Source: Nocardia shimofusensis NBRC 100134
Lineage (GTDB): Bacteria > Actinomycetota > Actinomycetes > Mycobacteriales > Mycobacteriaceae
DNA length: 64,000 nt
NCBI RefSeq assembly: GCF_001613125.1
Contig: NZ_BDBT01000005.1
Location: 1-64,000, forward strand
Direction of reading: 5' to 3'
The translations under genes and the position numbers were made by a program. How positions within the stretch are numbered: position 1 is the first letter of the stretch; every line of letters begins with the position of its first letter. This document shows, piece after piece, positions 1-8,888 of this stretch. A model generated the notes under the pieces. The model searched no databases and had not been told where the DNA came from. It worked only from the letters and a program-made list of their open reading frames with translations.

Positions 1-327
1 CTGCGTGCGCCCAGCAGGCTGCGCCGGGGCGGTGTGCGGCTCGAGCCACTGCGCCCAATCCCCGCTGGGCCGGGACCGCTCGGGTACCGGCAGCGGCGGG
101 ATCGGCTCACCGGCCGATCCCGCGGAGTCGATCACGCCGGGCTCGACGCGGGCGGCGTCGATATTGCGGCCGATGACCCGGCCCGCCTGGCGCTTGCGCT
201 TGCGTTTACCCTTGGACGCAGCCGCAGCCGCAGCCGCGGACGGGGGCGGCATGCGCACCATCGGCAGCCCCGTGTCGAACGGGTTGGCGGGGCCGGGCGT
301 GTTCGGGTCTCGGTCAGAGGGCGTCAT
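1..327 (-). CDS. Hypothetical protein, 5' part only (runs off the left edge)
   Basis: Only the first 109 codons are inside the window. The ATG lies within the last codons of the gene before it (14-base overlap), so the two are probably translated together. The visible part is low complexity: a Pro-rich start, six alanines at residues 31-36, a strongly basic patch KGKRKRKRQ at 38-46, then a mixed Pro/acidic stretch. There is no hydrophobic segment and no family I recognise. It is the third member of an overlapping row headed by an EspC-like gene, so a link to type VII secretion is possible. That link rests on position alone. Confidence 0.5.
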   Translation of the reverse strand, partial: MTPSDRDPNTPGPANPFDTGLPMVRMPPPSAAAAAAASKGKRKRKRQAGRVIGRNIDAARVEPGVIDSAGSAGEPIPPLPVPERSRPSGDWAQWLEPHTAPAQPAGRTQ

Positions 328-1669
328 CGCCGAAATCGCCGATCACGGCGGCGGGAACGGTCGCGGACTCGGGCAGGACCTCCGACGCGGGCACTGTCAC
401 CCCCAACTGACCGTCGCGCTTGCGTTCCTGGTCGCCGCCCGCACCGGGCGGCATGGCCATTCCGCCCGCGGCGCCGCCCGGTGAGACCGGACGGGACGGC
501 TCGGAGTTGCCGGAGAACGGCGCTTGGGCCACCGGCTTGTCGGCCGGATCGGGCGTGATCGACTGGCCCGGACTCGGTTCGGGCGCAACGGGTTTCGGTG
601 TGTCCGGTTTGGGCGTGCCGCCGAGGGTCCCCGGCGCCGCGGTCATCGCCGAGGGGTTCGACGGACCGGTCCCGCCGCCGAAGTCGAACAGCTTGTTCGG
701 GGTCGAGCCGGAGGTGCCCGCACCGGCGGTGGTGGTGCTGCCCGGGTTGATCAGTTCCGGAATCGCCTGGGAGATCGCCGCGTCCGCGGACGCGGCCACG
801 GTGTCCATGGCGTGCATGCCGGTCTCGGCGATCTTGTCGATCAGATGGGTGCCGATGTCGACGCCCGCCGTGATGGCAGCGGTGCCCAGATCCACGCCGG
901 CCGAGATGAGCTGCTGCTGGAGTTGCATCTGCGCGATGACCGCCGGATCGATCGGCTGTCCGTCGGCGGTGGTCTGCGGCACCCCCGAGGACGGCAGGTT
1001 CGAGTAATAGGTTGTGGGCGTGGATGTTCCACCGATGCCACCACTGCGATCGGTGAGCCCTGCCGGCGTGGTCACGGTGAGCGGTCCCATCGTGTCGATC
1101 CGCTGGGTGTGCCCGTCCATCTCGGTCTGCGCGGCCTCGACCGTCTCGATGGCCTCACGCAGCGCGGCGGCCGCCCGGTCGATCACCGCGTCGGTCTCCG
1201 GCGCGGAGGTGGAGTTGGCCAGGATCACCCTGGCGTCGGCGCGGAAGTCGGCGATGATCTGATCGACCTTGCGCGCGGCGCGGGCGCTGGTGGCCTGGGC
1301 GTCGGAGAGCACCGACAGATAGGCGGGCCCGCGGTCGGAGATCTCGCCGATCTGGGTCTGGGTGGTGCGCAGCGCGGGCACCGCGGCGTCCGCGCCCGCG
1401 GAGGTCCAGGTGGACTCGAGCGCGTACAGGCCGTTGCGGTGCGGGCCCTCGGAATCCGCGGCCTGCGTGCTGGCGGCCGAGAGCGCGGCGGTGATGGTGC
1501 GGTCCGGCATGGTCGCGCCGGAGCCGAGGGTGGAGCGCAGTTGCAGCATCGGGCGCACCAGCGCCGCGATCATCGGCGGATCGACCGCCGGGTCCGGGGT
1601 GACCGGGATCGTGTCGTTCGCGACCGTATCGGCGGGGCGGCGCCTGCGCAGCGCGGTCAACGGCCTCAT
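314..1669 (-). CDS. Hypothetical protein in an ESX-associated gene row
   Basis: The protein has 451 residues. The first 200 or so are Ala/Asp/Thr-rich and look helical, with a heptad-like stretch around 130-195. A Gln-rich segment (QMQLQQQL) lies near residue 240. From about 300 to 430 it is Pro/Gly/Ser-rich and probably disordered. There is no signal peptide or membrane segment. The ATG overlaps the stop of the EspC-like gene by four bases (ATGA), which indicates translational coupling. A helical head with a disordered Pro/Gly tail is common in actinobacterial proteins encoded beside WXG100/EspC-type genes. I infer a substrate or accessory of a type VII system, but no domain is recognisable with confidence. 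Confidence 0.6.
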   Translation of the reverse strand: MRPLTALRRRRPADTVANDTIPVTPDPAVDPPMIAALVRPMLQLRSTLGSGATMPDRTITAALSAASTQAADSEGPHRNGLYALESTWTSAGADAAVPALRTTQTQIGEISDRGPAYLSVLSDAQATSARAARKVDQIIADFRADARVILANSTSAPETDAVIDRAAAALREAIETVEAAQTEMDGHTQRIDTMGPLTVTTPAGLTDRSGGIGGTSTPTTYYSNLPSSGVPQTTADGQPIDPAVIAQMQLQQQLISAGVDLGTAAITAGVDIGTHLIDKIAETGMHAMDTVAASADAAISQAIPELINPGSTTTAGAGTSGSTPNKLFDFGGGTGPSNPSAMTAAPGTLGGTPKPDTPKPVAPEPSPGQSITPDPADKPVAQAPFSGNSEPSRPVSPGGAAGGMAMPPGAGGDQERKRDGQLGVTVPASEVLPESATVPAAVIGDFGDDAL

Positions 1670-1989
1670 GCCAGTTCCTCGCTCGTCTTCGCCAACTCGG
1701 TCGCCGACGCGGTGTCACCGGTGGTCATCGCGGCGCTGTAATCGCGCAACGCCTGGCCGTAGGCGCCCACCAGCCGGCCCGCGGTCGTCAGCGCCTGGGT
1801 GTGCTCGGCGACGGCCGCGGTGAACTTGGCGGCGAATCCGGCGCCCAGCATGCCGAGATCGGCTTCCAGCCGGGACCGGTCGATCGCGCCCGCACCGGTC
1901 TGCGCCGCATTCGCGAGTTGTTCGGAAACGGTGTCGGCGATCGCGGTATACGCCGCGAGCGCGGCCGGATCGAGATTCAGCGTGTCCAT
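1666..1989 (-). CDS. EspC-like (ESX-1 associated) small helical protein
   Basis: This is a 107-residue, Ala/Thr-rich, all-helical protein starting MDTLNLDPAALAAYTAIADT. I chose the ATG at 1989 because AAAGGGGG sits just upstream; a longer reading has no such site. Length and composition fit the EspC/DUF2580 family (two-helix ESX-secreted proteins related to WXG100). The YxxxD/E export signal is not evident at the C-terminus, so secretion is not assured. It heads a row of three overlapping genes. No ESX core components (EccC, EccD, MycP) are in the window, so if it is a substrate its machinery lies elsewhere. Confidence 0.6.
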   Translation of the reverse strand: MDTLNLDPAALAAYTAIADTVSEQLANAAQTGAGAIDRSRLEADLGMLGAGFAAKFTAAVAEHTQALTTAGRLVGAYGQALRDYSAAMTTGDTASATELAKTSEELA

Positions 1990-2145
1990 TGTTCCCCCTT
2001 TGACGGAAACCCCTGGTGATCTACGCGACCCGTCCATAGTCGCATGCTCTCGGCCGGAATATCTCCTGGCAACCGGAAAGTTGGCCCCGTATACAGAACG
2101 CGGGCGCCGCGAGCCCGCACGACACCCGCCGGACGCAGGAGAGAA

Positions 2146-3561
2146 GTGGCAACAGACATCGGATCGCCGGGGGTAGGCCTTCGTTCCGATCGGGGGCCGA
2201 TTCTCGCCTCGTTGATGCTGTCCACCGGGCTGGTGGCCCTCGACGCCACCATCATCGCCACCGCGGTGCTCTCGATCACCCGTTCACTGGGCGGGTTCTC
2301 GCAGTTCCCCTGGCTCTTCTCGATCTATCTGCTGGCGCAGGCGGTCACCGTCCCGATCTACGGCAAGCTGGCCGACATCGTGGGCCGCAAGCCGGTGATC
2401 CTGTTCGGCATCGCCACGTTCGCCGTCGGGTCGCTGCTGTGCGGTCTGGCGACCAGCATGACCGCGCTCATCGTGTTCCGCGCGTTGCAGGGCATCGGCG
2501 CGGGCGCGATCCAGCCGATGACCATGGTGATCGCCGGTGATCTCTACACCCTGGCCGAACGCGCCAAGGTGCAGGGCTATCTGGCGAGTGTGTGGGCGAT
2601 CTCGGCGGTGGCCGGACCGCTGCTGGGCGGACTGTTCGTCGATTTCGTGAGCTGGCGCTGGATCTTCCTGGTCAATCTGCCGCTGGCCGCCGTCGCGATG
2701 TGGACGCTGGCGCGCAACTTCCGGGAAGAGGCCGAGCGCGGCGACGAGCGCATCGACTATCCGGGAGCCCTGCTGCTCACGATCGGCGCCGGAGCGGTGA
2801 TCCTCGGCCTCCTGGAGGGCGGGCAGGCCTGGGCGTGGTCGTCACCGCAGAGCGTCGGGGTCTTCGCGATCGGCGGGGTGGCGCTGGCGGTGTTCGGCTG
2901 GGTGGAGACGCGCACGGATCATCCGATCCTGCCGCTGTGGGTGTTCACCCGGCGCGTGGTGATCGCGAGCAGTCTGGTGGCGGTCTCGGTCGGGGCGGTG
3001 ATGCTCGGACTGACCTCGTACGTGCCGACCTTCAGTCAGGGCGTGCTCGGCGTCAGCGCGCTGGTGGCGGGGCTGACCGTGGGCGCACTGACTCTGGGCT
3101 GGCCACTGGCGGCTTCGCAGGCCGGAAAGGTGTATCTGCGCATCGGTTTCCGCGGCAGCGCCCTCATCGGCAGCGGGCTGGCGACGCTCGGCGCGCTCTC
3201 GGCGGTGCTCATCGATCAGGATGCGCGGGTCTGGCAGGTGGCGCTGTCGTGCTTCGTGATCGGCGCGGGACTGGGTCTGGTGTCGACGCCCAGCCTGATC
3301 GCCGCGCAGACCAGTGCGCAGTGGTCCGAGCGCGGCGTGGTGACCTCGGCGAACAGCTTCTCGCGCTCCATCGGCAGCGCGGTCGGTGTGGCGGTGTTCG
3401 GCGCGATCGTCAACGCGAAGGTCGGCGGCGCGGAAGATCCCGCGCCCGCGCTGCTGGCCGACGCGGTCCACCTGGTCTTCGTCGCGATCGCGGTGATGGC
3501 GGCGCTGCTGATGGTCGCCGCGGCGATGCTGCCCGGGCGCGCCGTCGACGGCACGGTGTGA
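2146..3561 (+). CDS. MFS transporter, DHA2 (EmrB/QacA-type) drug exporter
   Basis: This is a proton-driven exporter of the major facilitator superfamily, 471 residues with about 13-14 hydrophobic segments, as in the DHA2 (14-helix) group. The loop motif GKLADIVGRKP lies between helices 2 and 3, and the antiporter-type sequence GPLLGG followed by WRWIFLVNLP lies in the fifth to sixth segments. I chose the GTG at 2146 because AGGAGAG lies five bases upstream; an upstream ATG would add 34 unlikely Arg/Pro-rich residues. It diverges from the ESX-like row across about 156 bases. The substrate cannot be read from the sequence, and no regulator gene lies beside it. Confidence 0.85.
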   Translation: MATDIGSPGVGLRSDRGPILASLMLSTGLVALDATIIATAVLSITRSLGGFSQFPWLFSIYLLAQAVTVPIYGKLADIVGRKPVILFGIATFAVGSLLCGLATSMTALIVFRALQGIGAGAIQPMTMVIAGDLYTLAERAKVQGYLASVWAISAVAGPLLGGLFVDFVSWRWIFLVNLPLAAVAMWTLARNFREEAERGDERIDYPGALLLTIGAGAVILGLLEGGQAWAWSSPQSVGVFAIGGVALAVFGWVETRTDHPILPLWVFTRRVVIASSLVAVSVGAVMLGLTSYVPTFSQGVLGVSALVAGLTVGALTLGWPLAASQAGKVYLRIGFRGSALIGSGLATLGALSAVLIDQDARVWQVALSCFVIGAGLGLVSTPSLIAAQTSAQWSERGVVTSANSFSRSIGSAVGVAVFGAIVNAKVGGAEDPAPALLADAVHLVFVAIAVMAALLMVAAAMLPGRAVDGTV

Positions 3562-3665
3562 CCGAACCGGCGGAATGCCCGATCAGGCGCGCGGTGTTGT
3601 GTTGATCAGACCCGGCCTCGTGTCGAACAGACAGCGCGCCGAACTCGTGTATGCCTAGGAGTCCC

Positions 3666-4673
3666 ATGATCGACGTCCCACTGTCCGTGCTCGATCTCGC
3701 GCCGGTGCAGGAGGGCGCCGGCGCGGCCGCCGGGCTGGCCGCCACGACCGAGCTGGCGCGGCGCACCGAGGAGCTGGGGTATCGGCGTTTCTGGGTGGCC
3801 GAGCATCACAACATGCCCGGCATCGCCAGTTCCGCGCCCGCGGTGGTGATCGCGCATGTGGCGGCGGCGACCAGCCGGATCCGGGTGGGTTCGGGCGGGG
3901 TGATGCTGCCCAATCACGCGCCGTTGGTGGTGGCCGAGCAGTTCGGCACGCTCGAGGCGCTGCATCCGGGACGCATCGACCTGGGCATCGGCCGCGCACC
4001 GGGCACCGACCAGGCGACCGCCCGCGCCCTGCGCCGCACCGAGGCTGGGCTGTCGGCGGAGAACTTCCCGCAGGAACTGGCCGACCTGCTGCGCTTCTTC
4101 CGCGGCGTCGGCCCCGGCGGCATCACCGCCACCCCCGGTCGCGGCCAGGAACCGGAGATCTGGCTGCTCGGCTCGAGCGGCTTCAGCGCGCAGGTGGCCG
4201 CCGCGCTCGGCCTGCGATTCGCCTTCGCCCACCACATCAACCCGGCCGCGACCGAGGGCGCCTTGGCGCTGTACCGCGCCGAGTTCCGCCCGTCGGCCGC
4301 GTTGGCGACCCCGTACGCGATGGTGGCGGCCGGCGCGCTGGCCGCCGACACCGACGAGCGCGCCGAGGAACTCGCTCGTCCACGCGACCTCGTCTTCCTG
4401 CAACTGGCGGCCGGGAGGCCGCGCGCGCTGGCCACGCCCGAGCAGGCCGCCGCCTACGAGTTCACCGAGCACGAGCGCCTGTTCATCGAGCAGCGGCGCG
4501 CCGGTCAGGTGCTCGGCTCCCCCGAGACCGTGCGCGATCAGCTCGCCGACCTGCTGCGGCGCACCGAGGCCGACGAACTCATGCTCAACACCCTCGTCTA
4601 CGACATCGACGACCGCGCCCGGTCCTACGAGCTGATCGCCGGTCTCGCGACTGCTGACCAGCTGACGAGCTGA
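3666..4673 (+). CDS. LLM-class flavin-dependent oxidoreductase (MsnO8-like)
   Basis: This luciferase-like monooxygenase has 335 residues, the usual length, and would use FMNH2 or F420H2 for oxygenation or redox of an unknown small molecule. The N-terminal [11 protein letters not shown] and the later [22 protein letters not shown] and [11 protein letters not shown] are typical of the MsnO8 branch of the TIM-barrel family. The ATG at 3666 follows AGGAG; an in-frame ATG 15 bases upstream has no such site. Nothing in the neighbourhood points to a substrate. It follows the MFS exporter by about 100 bases on the same strand but probably has its own promoter. Confidence 0.85.
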   Translation: MIDVPLSVLDLAPVQEGAGAAAGLAATTELARRTEELGYRRFWVAEHHNMPGIASSAPAVVIAHVAAATSRIRVGSGGVMLPNHAPLVVAEQFGTLEALHPGRIDLGIGRAPGTDQATARALRRTEAGLSAENFPQELADLLRFFRGVGPGGITATPGRGQEPEIWLLGSSGFSAQVAAALGLRFAFAHHINPAATEGALALYRAEFRPSAALATPYAMVAAGALAADTDERAEELARPRDLVFLQLAAGRPRALATPEQAAAYEFTEHERLFIEQRRAGQVLGSPETVRDQLADLLRRTEADELMLNTLVYDIDDRARSYELIAGLATADQLTS

Positions 4674-4758
4674 CGAGCGCCCCTGGACCGGCGCCGACTT
4701 GCCCGGTGGTCCAGCGGCGGCCTCGCGACGGCCCCCGCGAGCCACTCGGGCCAGGTAC

Positions 4759-4777
4759 CTTGGTTAGGCAACCCTTA
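4759..4777 (+). promoter_or_regulatory. Candidate IdeR/DtxR iron box
   Basis: CTTGGTTAGGCAACCCTTA matches the IdeR consensus TTAGGTTAGGCTAACCTAA at 14 of 19 positions. It ends 23 bases before the start codon of the siderophore-interacting protein, where an iron-bound repressor would block the promoter. The match is read by eye, and the biological fit with an iron-release enzyme raises confidence. Confidence 0.65.
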
Positions 4778-4800
4778 TTCAGCTGACGACGGAGGTACCC

Positions 4801-5553
4801 TTGGCCCGCCAGCGCGCAACCCTCACGGTCCTGCGTTCCGCACCGCTCAACGAACACCTGATCCGCGTGCACTTCACCAGCGAGGACTTCCGTCCGAGCG
4901 AATTCAGCGATTCCTACGTCAAATTCATCTTCGACCGCGAAGGCGGCGAAGTGCTGCGCACCTACACCATCCGCTCGGTCGACCCCGCCACCGGCGAAAT
5001 CGCCGTCGACTTCGTGCACCACGGCGACGAGGGCATCGGCGGCCCCTGGGCGGCGACCGTCGCCCCCGGCGCCACCATCGACGTCTACGGCCCCGGCGGC
5101 GCCTACTCGCCCCGCCCGGACGCCGATTGGCACCTGCTGGCGGGCGACGAGGCCGCGCTGCCCGCCATCGCGGCGGGTCTGGAGGCCATGCCCGCCACCG
5201 CCGTCGGCCTGGCATTCGTCGAGGTGGCCGGTCCTGCCGACGAACTCGATCTGGTCAAGCCCGAGGGCGTCGAACTGATCTGGCTGCATCGCGGCGAGCG
5301 GCCCGCGGGCGAACTGCTCGCCGAAGCAGTGCGCTCCGCATCGTGGCGTGCAGGGCAGGTGCAGGTGTTCATCCACGGCGAGGCTCAGGCGGTGATGCAC
5401 GACATGCGTCGCTACATCCGCCGCGAGCGCCGGGTGCCGGCCGAGTGGGCATCCTCGATCTCCGGGTACTGGCGGCGCGGACGCACCGAGGAGGGCTTCC
5501 GCACGTGGAAGGCCGAACTCGCCGATGCCGAAACCGTGCCCGTGGCGGGCTGA
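4801..5553 (+). CDS. Siderophore-interacting protein (FAD-dependent ferric-siderophore reductase)
   Basis: A cytoplasmic flavoprotein of the ViuB/SIP family (250 residues, normal length) that reduces ferric siderophores and releases iron. The N-terminal FAD-binding barrel includes RTYTIRSVDP (around 57-66) and VHHGDEGIGGPWA (near 73-86); the C-terminal NAD(P)H-binding part ends ISGYWRRGRTEEGFRTWK, a family hallmark. The start is a TTG at 4801 with GGAGG five bases upstream; no ATG fits. An IdeR-like box immediately upstream predicts induction by iron shortage. No siderophore synthesis or uptake gene lies nearby, so it probably serves siderophores handled by loci elsewhere. Confidence 0.9.
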   Translation: MARQRATLTVLRSAPLNEHLIRVHFTSEDFRPSEFSDSYVKFIFDREGGEVLRTYTIRSVDPATGEIAVDFVHHGDEGIGGPWAATVAPGATIDVYGPGGAYSPRPDADWHLLAGDEAALPAIAAGLEAMPATAVGLAFVEVAGPADELDLVKPEGVELIWLHRGERPAGELLAEAVRSASWRAGQVQVFIHGEAQAVMHDMRRYIRRERRVPAEWASSISGYWRRGRTEEGFRTWKAELADAETVPVAG

Positions 5554-5591
5554 TCCGGAGCCGCTGAACCGGAGGCGCTGAGCAGCATCGC

Positions 5592-5682
5592 CGTGCGGGG
5601 CCGAGCGAGATCGCCGCGCGGGACTGAGCGAGACCCTGCGCGGGGCTGAGCGGGACCGCTGCGCGGGGCGGGAGCGGTCGCT
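5592..5682 (+). repeat. 23-bp imperfect tandem repeat, about four copies
   Basis: The units begin at 5592, 5615, 5638 and 5661 and share a core of the form GCGCGGGGCTGAGCGGGACC with a few substitutions; the last copy is degenerate. The array fills the gap between the siderophore-interacting protein gene and the M50 peptidase gene and ends 12 bases before the latter's GTG start. Its role is unknown; it may affect the leader of the peptidase mRNA. Confidence 0.75.
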
Positions 5683-5694
5683 AGGGTTCGGCGG

Positions 5695-6489
5695 GTGCAG
5701 ACCGACGAATTCTTCGAGCGCGGCGCGTCCATCGTGGACCGGCTCACGAACACCCAGGAACCGCCGCCGTGGCAGCTGGTCCTCGTCACCGGCGCGCTGG
5801 CGTTGCTGCTGGTGTCCTACGGACCGCTGTGGCGGATGGCCCGCAATGTCGTCACGATCGTGCACGAGGGCGGGCACGCACTGGCCGCCCTGCTCACCGG
5901 ACGCAGGCTCGACCGCATCACCCTGCATTCGGACACCTCCGGACTGACGGTGTCGAGCGGAAAGCCCTACGGCCCCGGCATGATCCTCACCGCGCTGGCC
6001 GGCTACCCCGCGCCGCCGCTGCTCGGCCTGGGGTTCGCGGCGCTGCTGGGCGCCGATCGGATCACCCTCATGCTCTGGACCTCGATCGTGCTGCTGGCCG
6101 CGGTCCTGATCAAGGTGCGCAACCTCTACGGCGCGTTCACCGTGGTGACGCTGGGCGGGCTGATCTTCGTGGTCTCCTGGTTCGGCACCGACATAGTGCA
6201 GGCCGCCTTCGCCTACCTGGCCGCGTGGTTCCTGCTCTTCGCCGGGCTGCGGCCGGTGATCGAGATGCAGCGCGGGCGCAGGCGGCACTGGGGCAATCCC
6301 GGCGGAGTGGGCTCCGACGCCGACCAGCTGGCCGGTCTCACCAAGCTGCCCGCCCTGTTCTGGGTCGTGGTCTTCGCCGCCATCGCGGGCGCCGCTCTCG
6401 TCTACGGTGGCGGACTGCTGTTCTCGGAGGCCACCGGGATCTGCGTGCCGCTCGTGTCCTCCGGGAGTTGCCCCGCCCCGAGCATCTAG
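5695..6489 (+). CDS. M50-family membrane metallopeptidase
   Basis: An integral membrane protein of 264 residues with about six hydrophobic segments. The zinc motif HEGGHA (HExxH type, near residue 57) follows the first membrane helix, the arrangement of M50B-like intramembrane peptidases. The second ligand of the family (an Asp after a later helix) cannot be assigned by eye. The start is a GTG; the upstream gap holds a 23-bp tandem repeat. Its stop overlaps that of gntK on the other strand by four bases (shared CTAG). No anti-sigma factor or other likely substrate is adjacent, so its target is unknown. Confidence 0.8.
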   Translation: MQTDEFFERGASIVDRLTNTQEPPPWQLVLVTGALALLLVSYGPLWRMARNVVTIVHEGGHALAALLTGRRLDRITLHSDTSGLTVSSGKPYGPGMILTALAGYPAPPLLGLGFAALLGADRITLMLWTSIVLLAAVLIKVRNLYGAFTVVTLGGLIFVVSWFGTDIVQAAFAYLAAWFLLFAGLRPVIEMQRGRRRHWGNPGGVGSDADQLAGLTKLPALFWVVVFAAIAGAALVYGGGLLFSEATGICVPLVSSGSCPAPSI

Positions 6490-6998
6490 AGCCGGCTGCG
6501 GAGCCACGCCGCCACGCGGTCGGCCAGCGCCTCCGGCGTATCGGTTGCGTCCACGACGATGCCCGCCTCGTCCGCGTCGAGCGGTTCCAGCGTCGCCAGC
6601 TGGGAATCCAACAGCGACGGCGGCATGAAATGGCCGCCGCGATGCCGGAGCTGCCGGTCCACTTCGGCGCGAGGCACGTCGAGGTGGACGAAGACGAGGT
6701 CGGGCACGTCCGCGCGCAGGCGGTCACGGTAGGAGCGGGCCAGCGCCGAGCAGCTGACGACCACGCCGTCGGTGGCTCGGGTGAGCCGGTCGGCGATCCG
6801 GTCGAGCCAGGGCGCGCGGTCGGCGTCGGTGAGCGCGATGCCCGCTGCCATGGCGGCGATGTTCGCGGCGGGATGGAAGTCGTCGCCCTCGGCGAAGGGC
6901 ACCCCCAGGGCCGCTGCCAGGCGTGCGGCGACCGTCGTCTTGCCCGAACCGGACACTCCCATCACCACCACCGGCGGCGGAATCGCGTGGTCGGCCAT
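6486..6998 (-). CDS. gntK: Gluconokinase
   Basis: Phosphorylates D-gluconate with ATP to 6-phosphogluconate, feeding the pentose phosphate pathway. The 170-residue length is normal for the small P-loop (shikimate-kinase-fold) gluconokinases. Walker A is MGVSGSGKTT (residues 13-22), followed by the substrate-binding EGDDFHP (37-43) and later SCSALARSYRDRLR and GGHFMPPSLLDSQ, all family signatures. The ATG follows a GGGGG stretch. The gene stands alone: no gluconate permease, GntR regulator or 6-phosphogluconate dehydrogenase is adjacent. Confidence 0.93.
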   Translation of the reverse strand: MADHAIPPPVVVMGVSGSGKTTVAARLAAALGVPFAEGDDFHPAANIAAMAAGIALTDADRAPWLDRIADRLTRATDGVVVSCSALARSYRDRLRADVPDLVFVHLDVPRAEVDRQLRHRGGHFMPPSLLDSQLATLEPLDADEAGIVVDATDTPEALADRVAAWLRSRL

Positions 6999-7079
6999 GC
7001 CCCCATGATGCGCGTCGCGGCGAGGTCATGGGGATGGGTAGCCTTTCGGCAGCTCTATTCGAAGGGACCCTCGCTCGCG

Positions 7080-8870
7080 ATGCAACCGCTCGGCCATGAC
7101 GACCCCCGCCGGATCGGCGACTACCGGCTTCTCGGCGTACTCGGCGTCGGTGGCATGGGGCGGGTGTACCTGGGGCGCAATGCCGGTGGACGCACCGTCG
7201 CGGTCAAGGTGATCCGGCCCGATCTGATCACCGACCCGGAATTCCGCACCCGCTTCCAGCGGGAGGTCGCCGCCGCGCGCCGGGTCGGCAGCTCCTGCAC
7301 CGCGCCGGTGCTCGATGCCGACGTGCACGCCGATCCGCCGTGGCTTGCCACCGGATACGTCGCCGGGATCGCGCTCTCCGACGCCGTCGAGCGATTCGGG
7401 CCGTTCGGCGAACGCAGTCTGATCGTGCTCGCCCGCGGGCTGGCCGAAGCGCTCATCGCGGTGCACGAGGCCGGGGTGGTGCACCGGGATCTCAAACCGT
7501 CGAACGTGCTGCTGGCCGTCGACGGACCGAAGGTGATCGACTTCGGCATCGCCCGTGCGGTCGAGGACACCGCGCTCACCACCACCGGAAAGGTCATCGG
7601 CTCACCGGCTTTCATGTGCCCGGAGCAGGTGACCGGCGAGAACGTCGGTCCGGCGGGCGACATGTTCGCCCTCGGCGGGGTACTCACCTACGCCGCGGGC
7701 GGCCAAGGCCCGTTCGGCGGCGGCGACACGGTCCAACTGCTGTTCCGCATCGTCTACGAGGAGCCACGGCTCGACCCCGTCCCGAACGCCCTGCGCGGAT
7801 TGGTCGCCGCCTGCCTGTCCAAGGACCCCGCCGATCGCCCCACGCCGCGCCAGGCGCTCGAGCACCTCGACGGGCTCGGCGCCCACGAGCGCACCGGCTG
7901 GCTGCCCGCAGCGGTGCTCGAGGATGTCAGCCAGCGCGCGGTGCGCCTGCTCGACCTCGATTCCGGCCCCGGCGAGTTCTTTGCCGACACCGCCGGGCAC
8001 ACCGGCGGGTCACGGCCTCTCCCGTACCCACAGGACCGGCGCCCGGCCCTCGGCTACGACTCCCCCGCCGCCTGGTCCGATTCGGGCCCCCATGCCGCAC
8101 CATCGGATTCGAACGGCGGGTACCCGATCGCGCAGCCCGCGACCGACCGGTGGGGCGCCGTTACCCACTCCAGCCGTACGGACCCCACCGCCCTGCACAC
8201 CCCGGCCCAGCCGTGGTCCGGAGGCGCACCGTCCGGCTCCGCCGGTTACACCTCATCCGGTCCGGCGAGCGGCAATCGATCCGAGGACCGTTCCGGTGAC
8301 GGCCGCGCCGTCGATCGGACGGGTCGGCGCGGACCGCTGATCGCGGCACTCGCGGTGGTGGCGATAGCCGTGGCCGCGGGAGCGTTCTTCATCGGCATCC
8401 AACTGCGCGACGATCAGCCCGGCGGCACCGAGGCGAGCCCGTCGGCCGCCGCGCAGGCCCCGACGACCACTGCCGCAACCGCGACCACCTCGGCCGCCGC
8501 GACCACCACCGAGTCCGCCGCCGCGGCGGTCCCGGCCGATTTCGTGGGCACCTGGCGCGGGACGGCAGCCGACGGCCTGGTCACCTTCGACATCCAATTG
8601 ACCATCGAGGAGGGCGAAGTCGGCGCCGAGCTCGCGCAGTCGAGCAATACCGGCAAGATCACCGGCCACCGATGCAGCCGTATCGAACGGCTCACCGATG
8701 TGACCGACGACCAGCTCACCTTCGTCGCCCGGCTCAGCCCGGACAGCGCCCGCGACTGCGCCGACGAGGGCTCGGTCTCCACGGTCCGCCTGCAACCGGA
8801 CGGCTCGCTGGCCTACAGCACACCGGGCCTGTTCGGCGGCGAGATCGCGGGCACCCTGCGGCGAGGCTGA
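7080..8870 (+). CDS. Receptor-type Ser/Thr protein kinase (PknB/PASTA-lacking type)
   Basis: This is a membrane-anchored eukaryotic-type kinase of 596 residues. The kinase domain (about 10-275) has the glycine loop GVGGMGRVYLG, the lysine in AVKVI (near 42), the catalytic loop HRDLKPSN (near 136), DFGIA (near 154) and an atypical CPEQ in place of APE. A Pro/Ser/Gly-rich linker (290-415) precedes one membrane helix (about 420-440). A Thr/Ala-rich stalk and a roughly 110-residue extracellular domain follow, with no PASTA repeats. The start ATG at 7080 directly precedes the conserved IGDYRLLGVLG; the same frame is open far upstream but encodes nothing kinase-like. It diverges from gntK; the ligand is unknown. 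Confidence 0.9.
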   Translation: MQPLGHDDPRRIGDYRLLGVLGVGGMGRVYLGRNAGGRTVAVKVIRPDLITDPEFRTRFQREVAAARRVGSSCTAPVLDADVHADPPWLATGYVAGIALSDAVERFGPFGERSLIVLARGLAEALIAVHEAGVVHRDLKPSNVLLAVDGPKVIDFGIARAVEDTALTTTGKVIGSPAFMCPEQVTGENVGPAGDMFALGGVLTYAAGGQGPFGGGDTVQLLFRIVYEEPRLDPVPNALRGLVAACLSKDPADRPTPRQALEHLDGLGAHERTGWLPAAVLEDVSQRAVRLLDLDSGPGEFFADTAGHTGGSRPLPYPQDRRPALGYDSPAAWSDSGPHAAPSDSNGGYPIAQPATDRWGAVTHSSRTDPTALHTPAQPWSGGAPSGSAGYTSSGPASGNRSEDRSGDGRAVDRTGRRGPLIAALAVVAIAVAAGAFFIGIQLRDDQPGGTEASPSAAAQAPTTTAATATTSAAATTTESAAAAVPADFVGTWRGTAADGLVTFDIQLTIEEGEVGAELAQSSNTGKITGHRCSRIERLTDVTDDQLTFVARLSPDSARDCADEGSVSTVRLQPDGSLAYSTPGLFGGEIAGTLRRG

Positions 8871-8888
8871 TCCGGCCGGTCCACCATC

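Noticed and set aside
5769..7079. Upstream extension of the Ser/Thr kinase frame across the peptidase and gluconokinase genes
   Set aside because: The frame is open by chance; residues before 7080 are Arg-rich shadow translation and the kinase fold begins right after the ATG.
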